From positions 1 to 64,000 of the forward strand of contig CP144169.1 in assembly GCA_039636785.1 (NCBI GenBank): 64,000 bases of DNA, read 5' to 3'. Positions 27,296-36,033 of the stretch are shown here, piece by piece. How positions within the stretch are numbered: the first letter of the stretch is position 1; each line of letters begins with the position of its first letter. The translations under genes were made by a program, and so were the position numbers. The notes under the pieces were generated by a model that saw only the letters and a list, made by a program, of their open reading frames with translations, was not told where the DNA came from and searched no databases. The DNA comes from Micrococcaceae bacterium Sec5.7. Its GTDB lineage: Bacteria; Actinomycetota; Actinomycetes; Actinomycetales; Micrococcaceae.

Positions 27296-28195
27296 TCAAA
27301 AGAGCACAGTGGCGAAGGTGCCGACTTCACGGAATCCCACGCGCTCGTATGCGGCGCGTGCCCGGGAGTTGTAGTCGTTCACGTACAGGCTGGTGATGGG
27401 AGCAATTTTCTGGGCCAGCTCCACCACGGCGGCCATGTACCCCGCGCTTAGTCCGAGGCCGCGGTACGACGGGTTCATCCAGACGCCCTGGACCTGGGTC
27501 ACTTGCGGGGTCACGGCACCGAGCTCGGCTTTGAACACCACTTCGTCGTCCGCGTTCAGGTGCACCAGTGAGTGTCCCTGCCTGATCAGCCCGGCCACCC
27601 GCCGGCTGTAGAACTCCTTGCCGCCGAGGAACGGCGAATAGCCGACTTCCTCTTCGAACATGGCCGCACAGGCGGGAAGGATGAGGTCAAAGTCGGCATA
27701 GTGACCGAGTCCGAGCTGCCGGTTGGGCTCGATTGCGGGCGGTCCGGCAACAGTCATCAGCGGTTGATCGGACCGGACCTCGTGCGCGGAGTGGCCCAGC
27801 GCTTCAAGCTGCCGGTGCAGGGCCAGCACGGGCTCTGCCGGACCGAAGATCGAAGCGTAGCGGCGGCCGGACCGGTGCGCCGCCGCCGCAACCAGTCCGG
27901 CGAACTCCGGCTCCAGCTGTACGGGCACCAGATTGGCTCCCGCCCAGCAGGCACCGACCAGAGTGCCGTCGTCGAAAATTCCGAGCACACTGGCCCCGCC
28001 GGTGGTGGGCGCAGCCGTACCCGCAGCCTGAAGGTGCGCCAGGATAAAAACGTTGGCTACCGGATCCCGCTGGGCCAGTTCCCGGAGTGCGGCCGTGTCA
28101 TTGCCTCCGAGCGCCCGGAGGGAGATGCCCGCGGGCGCAACACCGTCCTTATGAGACGCTAACCACGGGGCTACCCTTGACAGCATCTTCGCCAT
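27296..28195 (-). CDS. GNAT family N-acetyltransferase (DUF4081 type)
   Basis: 299 residues. N-terminal DUF4081-like region (about 25-140: [35 protein letters not shown]) and C-terminal GNAT domain with the acetyl-CoA loop [22 protein letters not shown] and [19 protein letters not shown]. Substrate unknown; possibly a protein or small-molecule acetyltransferase. No start codon exists between the ispG stop and residue 40 except the ATGs at 28195 and 28186, so it must overlap the end of ispG by about 40 bases. It is thus coupled to ispG and meets TetR convergently. Confidence 0.85.
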   Translation of the reverse strand: MAKMLSRVAPWLASHKDGVAPAGISLRALGGNDTAALRELAQRDPVANVFILAHLQAAGTAAPTTGGASVLGIFDDGTLVGACWAGANLVPVQLEPEFAGLVAAAAHRSGRRYASIFGPAEPVLALHRQLEALGHSAHEVRSDQPLMTVAGPPAIEPNRQLGLGHYADFDLILPACAAMFEEEVGYSPFLGGKEFYSRRVAGLIRQGHSLVHLNADDEVVFKAELGAVTPQVTQVQGVWMNPSYRGLGLSAGYMAAVVELAQKIAPITSLYVNDYNSRARAAYERVGFREVGTFATVLF

Positions 28196-29315
28196 CGGCC
28201 TCCCCCATCTCTTCGGCGATACGCATGGCTTCCTCGATCAGTGTCTCAACAATCTGGTCCTCGGGAACAGTCTTGATGACTTCGCCCCGCACAAATATCT
28301 GGCCCTTGCCGTTTCCGGAGGCAACACCGAGGTCGGCTTCGCGGGCCTCACCCGGGCCGTTCACCACACAGCCCATAACGGCAACGCGCAGCGGGATCTC
28401 CATCCCTTCAAGGCCAGCCGTGACCTGCTCCGCCAGCGTGTAGACATCCACCTGGGCGCGCCCGCAGGAGGGGCATGAGACGATTTCCAGTTTGCGGGGG
28501 CGCAGGTTCAGTGACTGCAGGATCTGGTTGCCCACCTTGATCTCCTCCACCGGCGGAGCGGAGAGTGAGACGCGGATGGTGTCGCCGATGCCCTTGGCCA
28601 GCAACGCGCCGAATGCGGTTGCCGACTTGATGGTGCCTTGAAAGGCGGGCCCTGCCTCGGTTACACCGAGGTGGAGCGGCCAGTCGCCTTTTTCCGCGAG
28701 CATCTCGTACGCCGCAACCATGATGACGGGGTCATTGTGCTTGACCGAAATCTTGAAGTCATGGAAGCCGTGCTCCTCAAAGAGGGAGGCTTCCCATACG
28801 GCGGATTCCACCAGTGCTTCCGGAGTGGCCTTGCCGTATTTCTTCATGATGCCCGGTTCGAGGGAGCCCGCGTTCACGCCTATGCGGATTGAGGTGCCGT
28901 GGTCCTTGGCGGCCTTGGCGATTTCCTTGATCTGGTCATCGAACTTGCGGATGTTGCCAGGGTTCACCCGCACCGCAGCACAGCCTGCTTCGATGGCGGC
29001 GAAAACGTACTTCGGCTGGAAGTGGATGTCCGCGATGACCGGAATCTGGGACTTCCTGGCGATGATGGGCAGCGCTTCGGCGTCATCCGCTGTTGGGCAG
29101 GCCACCCGTACGATGTCACAGCCGGTGGCCGTCAGTTCAGCGATCTGCTGCAACGTGGCATTGATGTCCGTCGTGGGGGTGGTGGTCATCGACTGCACGC
29201 TGATGGGCGAATCGGAGCCCACACCCACGGAACCCACCTTGATCTGGCGGGTCTTACGGCGGGGGGCAAGTACGGGCGGCGGTGCTGACGGCATTCCCAG
29301 GCTGACCGAGGTCAC
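28149..29315 (-). CDS. ispG: 4-hydroxy-3-methylbut-2-enyl diphosphate synthase
   Basis: Iron-sulfur enzyme converting MEcPP to HMBPP in the MEP isoprenoid pathway. 388 residues. N-terminal TIM barrel: [33 protein letters not shown], and [13 protein letters not shown]-terminal 4Fe-4S domain: [13 protein letters not shown] and [19 protein letters not shown] supply the three cysteines and the glutamate. GTG 29315 with AGGAG five bases upstream. It belongs to the dxr-rseP-ispG cluster, here separated from rseP by three other genes. Confidence 0.97.
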   Translation of the reverse strand: MTSVSLGMPSAPPPVLAPRRKTRQIKVGSVGVGSDSPISVQSMTTTPTTDINATLQQIAELTATGCDIVRVACPTADDAEALPIIARKSQIPVIADIHFQPKYVFAAIEAGCAAVRVNPGNIRKFDDQIKEIAKAAKDHGTSIRIGVNAGSLEPGIMKKYGKATPEALVESAVWEASLFEEHGFHDFKISVKHNDPVIMVAAYEMLAEKGDWPLHLGVTEAGPAFQGTIKSATAFGALLAKGIGDTIRVSLSAPPVEEIKVGNQILQSLNLRPRKLEIVSCPSCGRAQVDVYTLAEQVTAGLEGMEIPLRVAVMGCVVNGPGEAREADLGVASGNGKGQIFVRGEVIKTVPEDQIVETLIEEAMRIAEEMGEADGEDAVKGSPVVSVS

Positions 29316-29386
29316 GTGGACTCCTAGAGTTGTAGGACTGTTGTTCCGGGCGGATTATGTTCCATCCGGACGATGTTCGGGACGGA

Positions 29387-29680
29387 CTAGGCTGCGTGGC
29401 CTGCCAACAGCCCGATGATCGGATTCCATTCGGTGATGCGGATCCCGGCAATGCCCTTGGCTGCGGCGAAAGGGTCCCGCTGGAGAACTTCACCCAGGGC
29501 GGATTCGTCCGGGGCCTTGAAGATCAGCAGCGCACCGGCGCCATCGCCATACGGGCCGCTGGACAGGAGCACGCCCTCTTCGGCCAGCCCACCCAGCCAC
29601 TCCCGGTGGGCTGGGCGGTTGGCATCCCGCGCATCCGCGGACTCGGCGTCGTACACGTACTCAACAGCAAAAACAGTCAT
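29387..29680 (-). CDS. YciI-like protein
   Basis: 97 residues with the YciI ferredoxin-like fold: EYVYDAESADARDANRPAHREWLGGLAEEGVLLSSGPY (His-Asp pair of the putative active site) and KAPDESALGEVLQRDPF. Family members are small dimeric cytoplasmic proteins of mostly unknown activity. It begins at ATG 29680 just behind a TAGTGT -10 box. Its next neighbour downstream is ispG, 71 bases away. Confidence 0.85.
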   Translation of the reverse strand: MTVFAVEYVYDAESADARDANRPAHREWLGGLAEEGVLLSSGPYGDGAGALLIFKAPDESALGEVLQRDPFAAAKGIAGIRITEWNPIIGLLAGHAA

Positions 29681-29686
29681 ACGGAT

Positions 29687-29692
29687 ACACTA
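29687..29692 (-). promoter_or_regulatory. -10 box of the YciI gene (likely leaderless)
   Basis: TAGTGT on the minus strand, six bases upstream of ATG 29680. Confidence 0.5.
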
Positions 29693-29723
29693 TCGCCATG
29701 CCGGCCCAAGCACCCATCCGGTG

Positions 29724-30188
29724 TCAGCTCAGGAACAGCACCTTCGCCGTTGCGGCAACGCCGGCCGCCCACAGCATGGAGGCCAGGGTCCCGATGATGA
29801 ACCGCTCCGCGGCAACGGGCGTCTCTTTCAGCTCAGCGAACCGGCCGAGCCCCTTGATGGCAACCACATAGGCGATGGCCACGGGCTGCCCGGTCAGAAT
29901 GGCCACGCACACGGCGAGGCGCTCCAGCACGCCGATGATTGCGCCCCCGCGCAGGATTCGCTGGGCGGCAACGTTCGAGCCCTGGTCCGGCGCCGCTGCC
30001 GTGATCTCGCCGTCCACCGTGACATCCGCAGAGGGGTCATCGGCATTGCCGGAATCAGCCGTTCCCGCATCCGCTTTGTCATCAGCTTTGTCATCAATGG
30101 TGCGGGCCAGCCTGAACACGAGCGCGGTAACAGGCCAGCCGGCGAATCCTGCCATCAGCAGGGCCAGTGTGATCCAGAGTGCGTTCAC
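29724..30188 (-). CDS. Membrane protein coupled to SatD
   Basis: 154 residues. N-terminal helix (about 3-25, ALWITLALLMAGFAGWPVTAL), a hydrophilic acidic insert (30-70), then GGAIIGVLERLAVCVAILTGQPVAIAYVVAIKGLGRFAELK and VGTLASML-type helices. This second half resembles the C-terminal part of DUF3307 membrane proteins that accompany SatD elsewhere; the usual N-terminal helices are missing. The start, GTG 30188, overlaps the satD stop (GTGA), so the pair is one translational unit. Function unknown. Confidence 0.75.
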   Translation of the reverse strand: MNALWITLALLMAGFAGWPVTALVFRLARTIDDKADDKADAGTADSGNADDPSADVTVDGEITAAAPDQGSNVAAQRILRGGAIIGVLERLAVCVAILTGQPVAIAYVVAIKGLGRFAELKETPVAAERFIIGTLASMLWAAGVAATAKVLFLS

Positions 30189-30883
30189 CTGTCTCCTTGA
30201 TTCCTTGTGTCCGGTTCGCCGGGGCTGACGACCAGTTTGTGGGCGGTGGCCAGCAGCATCCCGGCAGCCGGCCTTGCCGCCCATTCTTCCTGCCAGCCGG
30301 ACCTGCGGACGGCGCGGCTCACCGACTGTTCCGTGATTCCGAGTTCCCGAGCCGCCTGTTTCTGCGTGCCATGCCTGCCTGCCCGGCCTTGCTGCACGGT
30401 GCGAATCATGTCAACAACCGTCCATTGGGCTTTGGTCCGGTCCTGGACCAGGCGGCCTATCAGGCGGAGCACCGCTTCGGCGTTGGCGCACGCCGTTGCT
30501 CCTTCCGCGGCTTGCGGGGATGCAACCGCCCCTCTTAGGACAGCTCCTGAAACCACGGAAACGGGAACGTGGCCCGCAGCGGCCTTTGCCTGGTCCACAG
30601 CCTGCCGGGCGGCCACAAAAGCGGCCCCGGACCCTTCGCGGGGACTCGCGGCGGGCGGTGTGTCCACTGCACCGATCCCGATTCCGACATACCATCGGCC
30701 GCTCCGGAGGGCATGCAGGGCGATCTCCACGACGTCTGCCGCGTCCGGCACCACACCCTGGACTTCGTCACCCACCGAGCGCTCAAACCGCGCCGCCGTG
30801 AGCCCGCGCAGCTCGGCCAGGATGGCAGGCACACGGTCCATATCGGTGCTGCTGCCGCGCTGGTCGATGGTCATGACGTACAT
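30185..30883 (-). CDS. SatD family protein
   Basis: 232 residues. N-terminal domain (1-120) resembles the cyclase-like SatD fold: MYVMTIDQRGSSTDMDRV, RFERSVGDEVQGVV, GRWYVGIGIGAVD. A C-terminal helix-turn-helix (KQAARELGITEQSVSRAVRRSGW, about 175-200) suggests DNA binding. SatD relatives occur in an acid-tolerance operon of streptococci; here the role is unknown. ATG 30883 lies six bases behind a TATGGT box with a TTGATT -35, and that promoter is covered by a large dyad, so autoregulation is likely. Confidence 0.82.
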   Translation of the reverse strand: MYVMTIDQRGSSTDMDRVPAILAELRGLTAARFERSVGDEVQGVVPDAADVVEIALHALRSGRWYVGIGIGAVDTPPAASPREGSGAAFVAARQAVDQAKAAAGHVPVSVVSGAVLRGAVASPQAAEGATACANAEAVLRLIGRLVQDRTKAQWTVVDMIRTVQQGRAGRHGTQKQAARELGITEQSVSRAVRRSGWQEEWAARPAAGMLLATAHKLVVSPGEPDTRNQGDR

Positions 30884-30889
30884 GACTCA

Positions 30890-30918
30890 ACCATAACCGG
30901 CTAAGAATGATAAATCAA
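30890..30918 (-). promoter_or_regulatory. satD promoter (likely leaderless)
   Basis: On the minus strand TTGATT (30913-30918), 17-base spacer, TATGGT (30890-30895), then six bases to ATG. Both hexamers are good matches. Confidence 0.62.
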
Positions 30919-30947
30919 TCATTTTTAGCTGATTATTAAATATCAGC
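30900..30947. promoter_or_regulatory. Double dyad (AT-rich operator) over the satD promoter
   Basis: First dyad 30900-30929: 12-base arms GCTAAGAATGAT/ATCATTTTTAGC with one mismatch around AAATCA. Second dyad 30928-30947: GCTGAT/ATCAGC around TATTAAAT. The two share two bases. The block is strikingly AT-rich in a GC-rich chromosome and spans the -35 and most of the spacer. Confidence 0.65.
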
Positions 30948-30988
30948 CGAAATGAACTGAGTTTGCTGTATCAGCCGAACATGACTGT

Positions 30989-32320
30989 CTAACCGAAGAG
31001 ATTCACCGGCTTAACGATGTCCGCGTAGATCAGGAGCGCACTCATCCCTATCAGTAGCGCCGCTACCACGTAGGTGAGCGGCAGCAGCTTGGCTATATCG
31101 AAGGCGCCCGGGTCAGGTTTGCCAAAGAGCTTCGACACTCGCCGTCGGGCGCCTTCATACAGCGCGCCAGCCACATGACCGCCGTCGAGCGGCAGCAGCG
31201 GGATCAGGTTGAAGATGGCGAGGGCGAAGTTGAGGCCGGCCAACAAGCCCACCAGGACGCCCAATCGGGACTGGACCGGCACTTCCTCCATCGCAGCGAC
31301 CTCGCCGGCCACCCGGCCCACACCCACCACGCTGATGGGACCGTTGGGATCGCGTGGCTCTTCGCTGAAGGCCGCCTTCGCAACCCCTGCAACCCTCGCC
31401 GGAAGATTGAAGACGACGCCGGCCACCTGCTTGATGTTTTCGCCGGACATGGGCAGCACGGACGAGGCTGGCTGAGCCACCAGCGCTGTCTGCGCACCGA
31501 TGCCCAAAAAGCCGACGTCCTGGTACTTGAGATTGCCGGCGTCGTCCTTTTCCTGCCGGCCGTCAACTCCGATGACAGGCCGTGCGGACAGTACCGGGGT
31601 GACCGTGGCGGTCACGGGCGCACCGTCGCGTTCCACGGTGATGCCCACCTGTTTGCCCGCCGAGGCGCGGATCCAGCCCGTCAGCTCGTTCCAGTCGGTC
31701 ACAGCCTTGCCATCGAAGGCGGTGATGACGTCGTTGGGCTTCAGTTCGGCGGCGGCGGCCGGCGTGGGCTTGCAATCCGCAGAATCCGGATCGACCGTCT
31801 CCCCGGCCGCAACCTGGCACTTCGAGACATCGGCGATGGTCGTCGTCGGCGTGGCAATACCGAAACCCATCAGGAGAACTGCGGTGAGGGCAACGCCGAT
31901 CAGCAGGTTCATGGCCGGGCCGCCCAGCATGATGATGATTTTCTTCCAGACGGGGAGCCGGTAGAAGACCCGGTTTTCATCCCCCGGGCCCACATCCTCA
32001 TGGGCCATGGACCGGGCCTCCGTGGCGAGGGTCTGGAACATGCCGGTACTGGAGGGGCGTACCGTGCCGTCTTCCTTGTTGGGCGGGTACATGCCGATCA
32101 TGGACACATAGCCGCCCAGCGGAATGGCCTTGAAGCCGTATTCGGTCTCGCCCTTTTTGGTGGACCACAGCGTGGGCCCGAAGCCGATCATGTACTTGGT
32201 GACACGCACCTTGAACAGCTTGGCCGGGAGCAGATGCCCCACTTCATGCAGCGCGATGGAGACCGCGATGCCGATCGCCACAAAGACGACACCGAGGATA
32301 AAGAGAATGACGGGACTCAT
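30989..32320 (-). CDS. rseP: Site-2 protease (M50, RseP/Rip1 type)
   Basis: Intramembrane zinc metalloprotease that cuts anti-sigma factors and other membrane proteins. Zinc motif HEVGH at residues 25-29 in the first helix, PDZ domain in the middle (ELKPNDVITAFDGKAVTDW, about 185-250), and the second metal motif LLPLDGGHVAGALYE (about 370-385). 443 residues with four membrane helices. The gene starts 18 bases after dxr, the conserved dxr-rseP arrangement. Confidence 0.95.
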   Translation of the reverse strand: MSPVILFILGVVFVAIGIAVSIALHEVGHLLPAKLFKVRVTKYMIGFGPTLWSTKKGETEYGFKAIPLGGYVSMIGMYPPNKEDGTVRPSSTGMFQTLATEARSMAHEDVGPGDENRVFYRLPVWKKIIIMLGGPAMNLLIGVALTAVLLMGFGIATPTTTIADVSKCQVAAGETVDPDSADCKPTPAAAAELKPNDVITAFDGKAVTDWNELTGWIRASAGKQVGITVERDGAPVTATVTPVLSARPVIGVDGRQEKDDAGNLKYQDVGFLGIGAQTALVAQPASSVLPMSGENIKQVAGVVFNLPARVAGVAKAAFSEEPRDPNGPISVVGVGRVAGEVAAMEEVPVQSRLGVLVGLLAGLNFALAIFNLIPLLPLDGGHVAGALYEGARRRVSKLFGKPDPGAFDIAKLLPLTYVVAALLIGMSALLIYADIVKPVNLFG

Positions 32321-32338
32321 GCTTCGATCTGCTGCTTC

Positions 32339-33559
32339 CTAGAGACTGCTCACTGCTAAACGTTCGTGGGTGCGCGCACGTGCCCACTTCTCAGCATCCA
32401 GTACGGACTCAACCGTCAGCCCGGAGGATCCTGAATGTTCGCTGAGTACGGCTTCGATGGTATCCACAATGTCCGTGAAGCGGATGCGGCCCTCGTGGAA
32501 GGCGACCACTGCCTCCTCGTTTGCTGCGTTGAACACCGCCGGGAAGGTGCTCCCCTGCTTGGCCGAGTCCTTGGCCAGCTCCACCGCGGGAAATGCCTTG
32601 ACGTCCAGCGGTTCAAAGGTCCAGCTGGTGGCCTTGGTCCAGTCGCAGGGTGTGACTGCTTTGGGGACACGCTCCGGCCAGCCCAGGCCGAGCGCTATGG
32701 GGAGCCGCATGTCCGGGGGTGATGCCTGGGCGATGATGGAGCCATCCACAAACTGCACCATGGAGTGGACCACGGACTGCGGATGGACCACAACGTCAAT
32801 CCTGTCCAGCGGGATGTCGAACAGCAGGTGCGCCTCAATGACTTCAAGGCCTTTGTTGACCAGGCTGGCCGAGTTGGTGGTGACCATCAGGCCCATGTCC
32901 CAGGTGGGGTGGGCCAGTGCTTCCTGCGGCGAAACGTTGTGGAGCTGCTCACGCGTCCGGCCGCGGAATGGCCCGCCGGAAGCGGTGAGGATGAGTTTGT
33001 CCACCTCGTCCGCGGAGCCGGAGCGCAAGCACTGGGCAATGGCCGAGTGCTCGGAATCGACCGGCACGATCTGGCCTTCCCGGGCGGCGGCCTTGACCAG
33101 TGACCCGCCAACAATCAGCGACTCCTTGTTGGCGAGCGCGAGGGTTGCGCCGGATTTGAGCGCGGCAAGCGTGGGCGCCAGGCCGATGGAGCCTGTGATG
33201 CCGTTGAGCACCACATCGGCGTCGATTCCGGCGATCCGGGTGGAGGCGTCCGGGCCGGTGATGATCTCCGGACGGTAGTTTTCCACCCCGGCCGCCACGG
33301 CGGCGTCGTCTATCAGTTCCTGAAGCCTGCGCGGATCGCCCTTGGCGATGCCCACCGCTCTGGCCTTTGTGTGGACGGCCTGCCGGGCCATGAGATCAAG
33401 GTTGCCGCCGCCGGCACTAAGTGCCACCACCTCGAAAAGGTGCGGGGCGCCGTCGACGACGTCAATCGCCTGGGTGCCGATGGAACCGGTGGATCCGAGG
33501 AGAACGATTCTGCGTGGCTGCCCTGTAGCCGAATCGCCGGCGGTGCCCGAAGTCTGCAT
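32339..33559 (-). CDS. dxr: 1-deoxy-D-xylulose 5-phosphate reductoisomerase
   Basis: Second enzyme of the MEP pathway, NADPH- and divalent-metal-dependent; the fosmidomycin target. NADPH loop [13 protein letters not shown] (about 19-31), [24 protein letters not shown] (metal-binding Asp/Glu), [16 protein letters not shown] and the C-terminal [11 protein letters not shown] are all present. 406 residues. ATG 33559, with GATACT six bases further upstream as a possible -10. Leads the dxr-rseP unit. Confidence 0.97.
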   Translation of the reverse strand: MQTSGTAGDSATGQPRRIVLLGSTGSIGTQAIDVVDGAPHLFEVVALSAGGGNLDLMARQAVHTKARAVGIAKGDPRRLQELIDDAAVAAGVENYRPEIITGPDASTRIAGIDADVVLNGITGSIGLAPTLAALKSGATLALANKESLIVGGSLVKAAAREGQIVPVDSEHSAIAQCLRSGSADEVDKLILTASGGPFRGRTREQLHNVSPQEALAHPTWDMGLMVTTNSASLVNKGLEVIEAHLLFDIPLDRIDVVVHPQSVVHSMVQFVDGSIIAQASPPDMRLPIALGLGWPERVPKAVTPCDWTKATSWTFEPLDVKAFPAVELAKDSAKQGSTFPAVFNAANEEAVVAFHEGRIRFTDIVDTIEAVLSEHSGSSGLTVESVLDAEKWARARTHERLAVSSL

Positions 33560-33640
33560 GGCTTAAGTATCCCGCAACGCGGGCCCCGCCGGGACGGGTG
33601 GCAGGAACGCGTGGCAGGGACCCTTGGCGGCGGTGGGGGC

Positions 33641-34384
33641 TCAGCCGAACGCCAGCTCCAGCACGCCCTTGGTCAGGGTGGACACCGCACCCGTGTAGGC
33701 AATCGCGATGACAATCCCGCGGATGACGCGGGGCTGAATCCGGCCCGAGAGGAGATCACCCGCCACGATCCCGAGCACCATGGCGGCCAGGATGCCCAGC
33801 CACTGCCAGGCCTCCAGTGCCGGAAGGTGCCCGCCGGAAAACAGGTACTTGCCAGCCAGCGATGAAAGGCCGGTGGTGATGAAGTAGGGCTGCAGCGTGG
33901 CGCCGAAGCTCTTCTGGTCCCAGCGGGTGGCAATGGCATATGCGGTGATTGCCGGGCCTCCCACGCCCGCCGCAGCATTCATGAGCCCGCTTGAAAACCC
34001 CAGCGATACCATCGGAATCCTGCCCGTGGCCCGCCATGAGCTGCGCTTCAGCCGCTGCGACGCCAGCAGGGCGATGATCAGGAGCACGCCGATGCAGATC
34101 TCCAGCGGCGCCTCCGGTGCCTGGCTGGCCAGCCACGCACCGGGCACCACTCCGGTCAGGGCCGAAAGAGCGAGACCGGTGTAACGCCGCCAGTCAACGT
34201 GCCGCCACACCCTGGACAGGATCAGCAGGGACGAAGCGGCACCGCAGAGGTTGATGATCATCACACCGTCGAACGGCCCCAGTAAAACCACCAGGACCGG
34301 CGATACCAGCAATCCGAAGCCCAGCCCGGCGAGCCGTTGCGCCAGTGCGCCCGCAACCACCGCGATGAGCACCAGGGCAAACAT
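33641..34384 (-). CDS. TSUP-family permease (second copy)
   Basis: 247 residues, about seven membrane segments in two halves: LAGLGFGLLVSPVLVVLLGP with DGVMIINLCGAASSLLIL, and SLGFSSGLMNAAAGVGGPAITAYA. This belongs to the TauE/SafE-like family but is clearly different from the permease at 20488-21282. ATG 34384 is preceded by TAGAAT with six bases between. Substrate not inferable. Confidence 0.87.
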   Translation of the reverse strand: MFALVLIAVVAGALAQRLAGLGFGLLVSPVLVVLLGPFDGVMIINLCGAASSLLILSRVWRHVDWRRYTGLALSALTGVVPGAWLASQAPEAPLEICIGVLLIIALLASQRLKRSSWRATGRIPMVSLGFSSGLMNAAAGVGGPAITAYAIATRWDQKSFGATLQPYFITTGLSSLAGKYLFSGGHLPALEAWQWLGILAAMVLGIVAGDLLSGRIQPRVIRGIVIAIAYTGAVSTLTKGVLELAFG

Positions 34385-34390
34385 CCTTCG

Positions 34391-34396
34391 ATTCTA
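34391..34396 (-). promoter_or_regulatory. -10 box of the second TSUP gene (likely leaderless)
   Basis: TAGAAT on the minus strand, six bases before ATG 34384; GAAGG directly abuts the ATG and is too close for a normal ribosome-binding site. Confidence 0.48.
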
Positions 34397-34508
34397 GCGC
34401 CGGAGGCCGTTCCGGGCGGGACCGGCAACCGCGGCGGCCGGGCTGGCGCACGTCGCGGCGCCGGGGCAGAATTGGGGCCATGGAACGCTCCCGTCACCAC
34501 CGTAACCG

Positions 34509-35948
34509 ATGATCGATGTCACGGTGGTGGGCACCGGGCCCAACGGCCTGGCCGCCGCAGTCACGGCTGCCAAGGCCGGGCTCAGCGTGCGCGTCCTCGA
34601 GTCCGCGCCGCACGCCGGCGGAGGATTGCGCACCGACGAACTCACCCTGCCTGGGTACCGGCACGATGTGTGCTCCGCGGTGCACCCGGCCGCCGTCGCG
34701 TCGCCGTTTTTCCGGGCCTTCGGCCTGCTGGACCGCATCGAATGGATCACGCCCGAGATTTCCTACGCCCATCCGTTTCTTGACGGAACGGCCGGTGTGG
34801 CCTGGCGCAGCCTGGACCGGACGGCCGAGGGGCTGGGCCGCGACGGCAAGGCCTGGTACTCGCTGCTGGAACCGCTGGTGGAAAGGCTCGACGGCGTTGT
34901 GGACTTCACGGGCTCGGCCCTCCTCCGCGTGCCCGGGGATCCGACCGCCGCCTTCGGCTTCGCCAAGGCCTGCCTGGAGCAGGGAACGCCGCTGTGGAAT
35001 GCGCGCTTCCGGGAGCGGACAGCGCCGGCACTTCTCAGCGGCTCGGTGGCCCATGCAGCGGGCCGGCAGCCTTCGCTGGCCTCGGCCGGAGCCGGGCTGC
35101 TCCTGGCCGCGCACGGACATGCCGGGGGCTGGGGTTTCCCGGCCGGCGGTTCGCAGGCCATTGCTGACGCCCTCCTGGCAGAGCTCGAAGCCCATGGCGG
35201 CACGGTGCAGACCGATGCGCCGGTGGCGTCCCTCGCCCAGTTGCCGCCGAGCCGCGTGACACTCCTGGACACGTCGCCGAACCTGCTGCTCACCGCAGAC
35301 CTCCCTGCCCGGTACGCACGGTCCCTGCGCAGCTACCGCTACGGGGCCGGGGTGGCGAAAGTGGATTTTGCGCTTTCGGGTCCCGTGCCATGGACGAATG
35401 CGGACGTGCGGAAGGCAGCCACCGTGCACTTGGGCGGAACCAGGGCGGAGATCGCGGCGGCAGAGAATTCCGTGGCCCGCGGCACCGTCCCCCGGCACCC
35501 CTATGTGCTCCTCACACAGCCGAGCGTGCTGGACCCCACCCGGGCTCCGGCCGGGCACCACGTGCTCTGGGCCTACATCCACGTGCCTGCGGGGTCGGAG
35601 CTGGATCCGACCGAGCTCGTGACGGCCGAGGTCGAGCGGTATGCGCCGGGCTTCAGCGGGCTGGTGCTCGGATCCGCGGCCCGTTCCGCCGCCGGGCTGG
35701 CCGGGTACAACGCCAACTGCGTGGGCGGTGACATCTACGGCGGCGCCCTGAGCCTGTGGCAACTGGCCAAACGTCCGGTCCTCGCGCCGTCGCCCTGGCG
35801 CACTCCGCTGGACGGCGTCTACATCTGCTCGGCGGCCACTCCGCCCGGACCGGCAGTGCACGGAATGAATGGCTGGTTCGCCGCGCGCCTGGCCCTGCGC
35901 GAGCATTTCGGCCTGGAGGCTCCGTTCGCCCCGGACCCTCTCAACTAA
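34509..35948 (+). CDS. FAD-dependent oxidoreductase, phytoene desaturase-like
   Basis: 479 residues. N-terminal Rossmann motif VTVVGTGPNGLAAAVTAAKAG (GxGxxG at 8-13), then the GGGLRTDELTLPGYRHDVCSAVHP substrate-domain start found in CrtI-like NAD(P)/FAD proteins. C-terminal FAD segment GDIYGGALSLWQL and GVYICSAATPPGPAVHGMNGWFAA. No other carotenoid genes are nearby, so a carotenoid role is doubtful; many actinobacterial members are uncharacterised amine or desaturase-type oxidoreductases. Followed by a long palindrome and the lipase-maturation-like gene. Confidence 0.85.
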   Translation: MIDVTVVGTGPNGLAAAVTAAKAGLSVRVLESAPHAGGGLRTDELTLPGYRHDVCSAVHPAAVASPFFRAFGLLDRIEWITPEISYAHPFLDGTAGVAWRSLDRTAEGLGRDGKAWYSLLEPLVERLDGVVDFTGSALLRVPGDPTAAFGFAKACLEQGTPLWNARFRERTAPALLSGSVAHAAGRQPSLASAGAGLLLAAHGHAGGWGFPAGGSQAIADALLAELEAHGGTVQTDAPVASLAQLPPSRVTLLDTSPNLLLTADLPARYARSLRSYRYGAGVAKVDFALSGPVPWTNADVRKAATVHLGGTRAEIAAAENSVARGTVPRHPYVLLTQPSVLDPTRAPAGHHVLWAYIHVPAGSELDPTELVTAEVERYAPGFSGLVLGSAARSAAGLAGYNANCVGGDIYGGALSLWQLAKRPVLAPSPWRTPLDGVYICSAATPPGPAVHGMNGWFAARLALREHFGLEAPFAPDPLN

Positions 35949-35996
35949 CTCGCAGTTGTTGTCGTTCTGAGCGCCCAAAACGACAACAACTGCGAG
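35949..35996. repeat. Perfect 18-bp stem palindrome
   Basis: CTCGCAGTTGTTGTCGTT (35949-35966) and its exact complement (35979-35996) around a 12-base loop CTGAGCGCCCAA, starting at the stop codon of the oxidoreductase. No GC-rich base or T run, so it looks like an interspersed palindromic element (REP/MITE-like) more than a terminator. Confidence 0.72.
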
Positions 35997-36033
35997 CCAG
36001 TTGGGGACGCTGGCGGGGCACGGACGGCGTACC

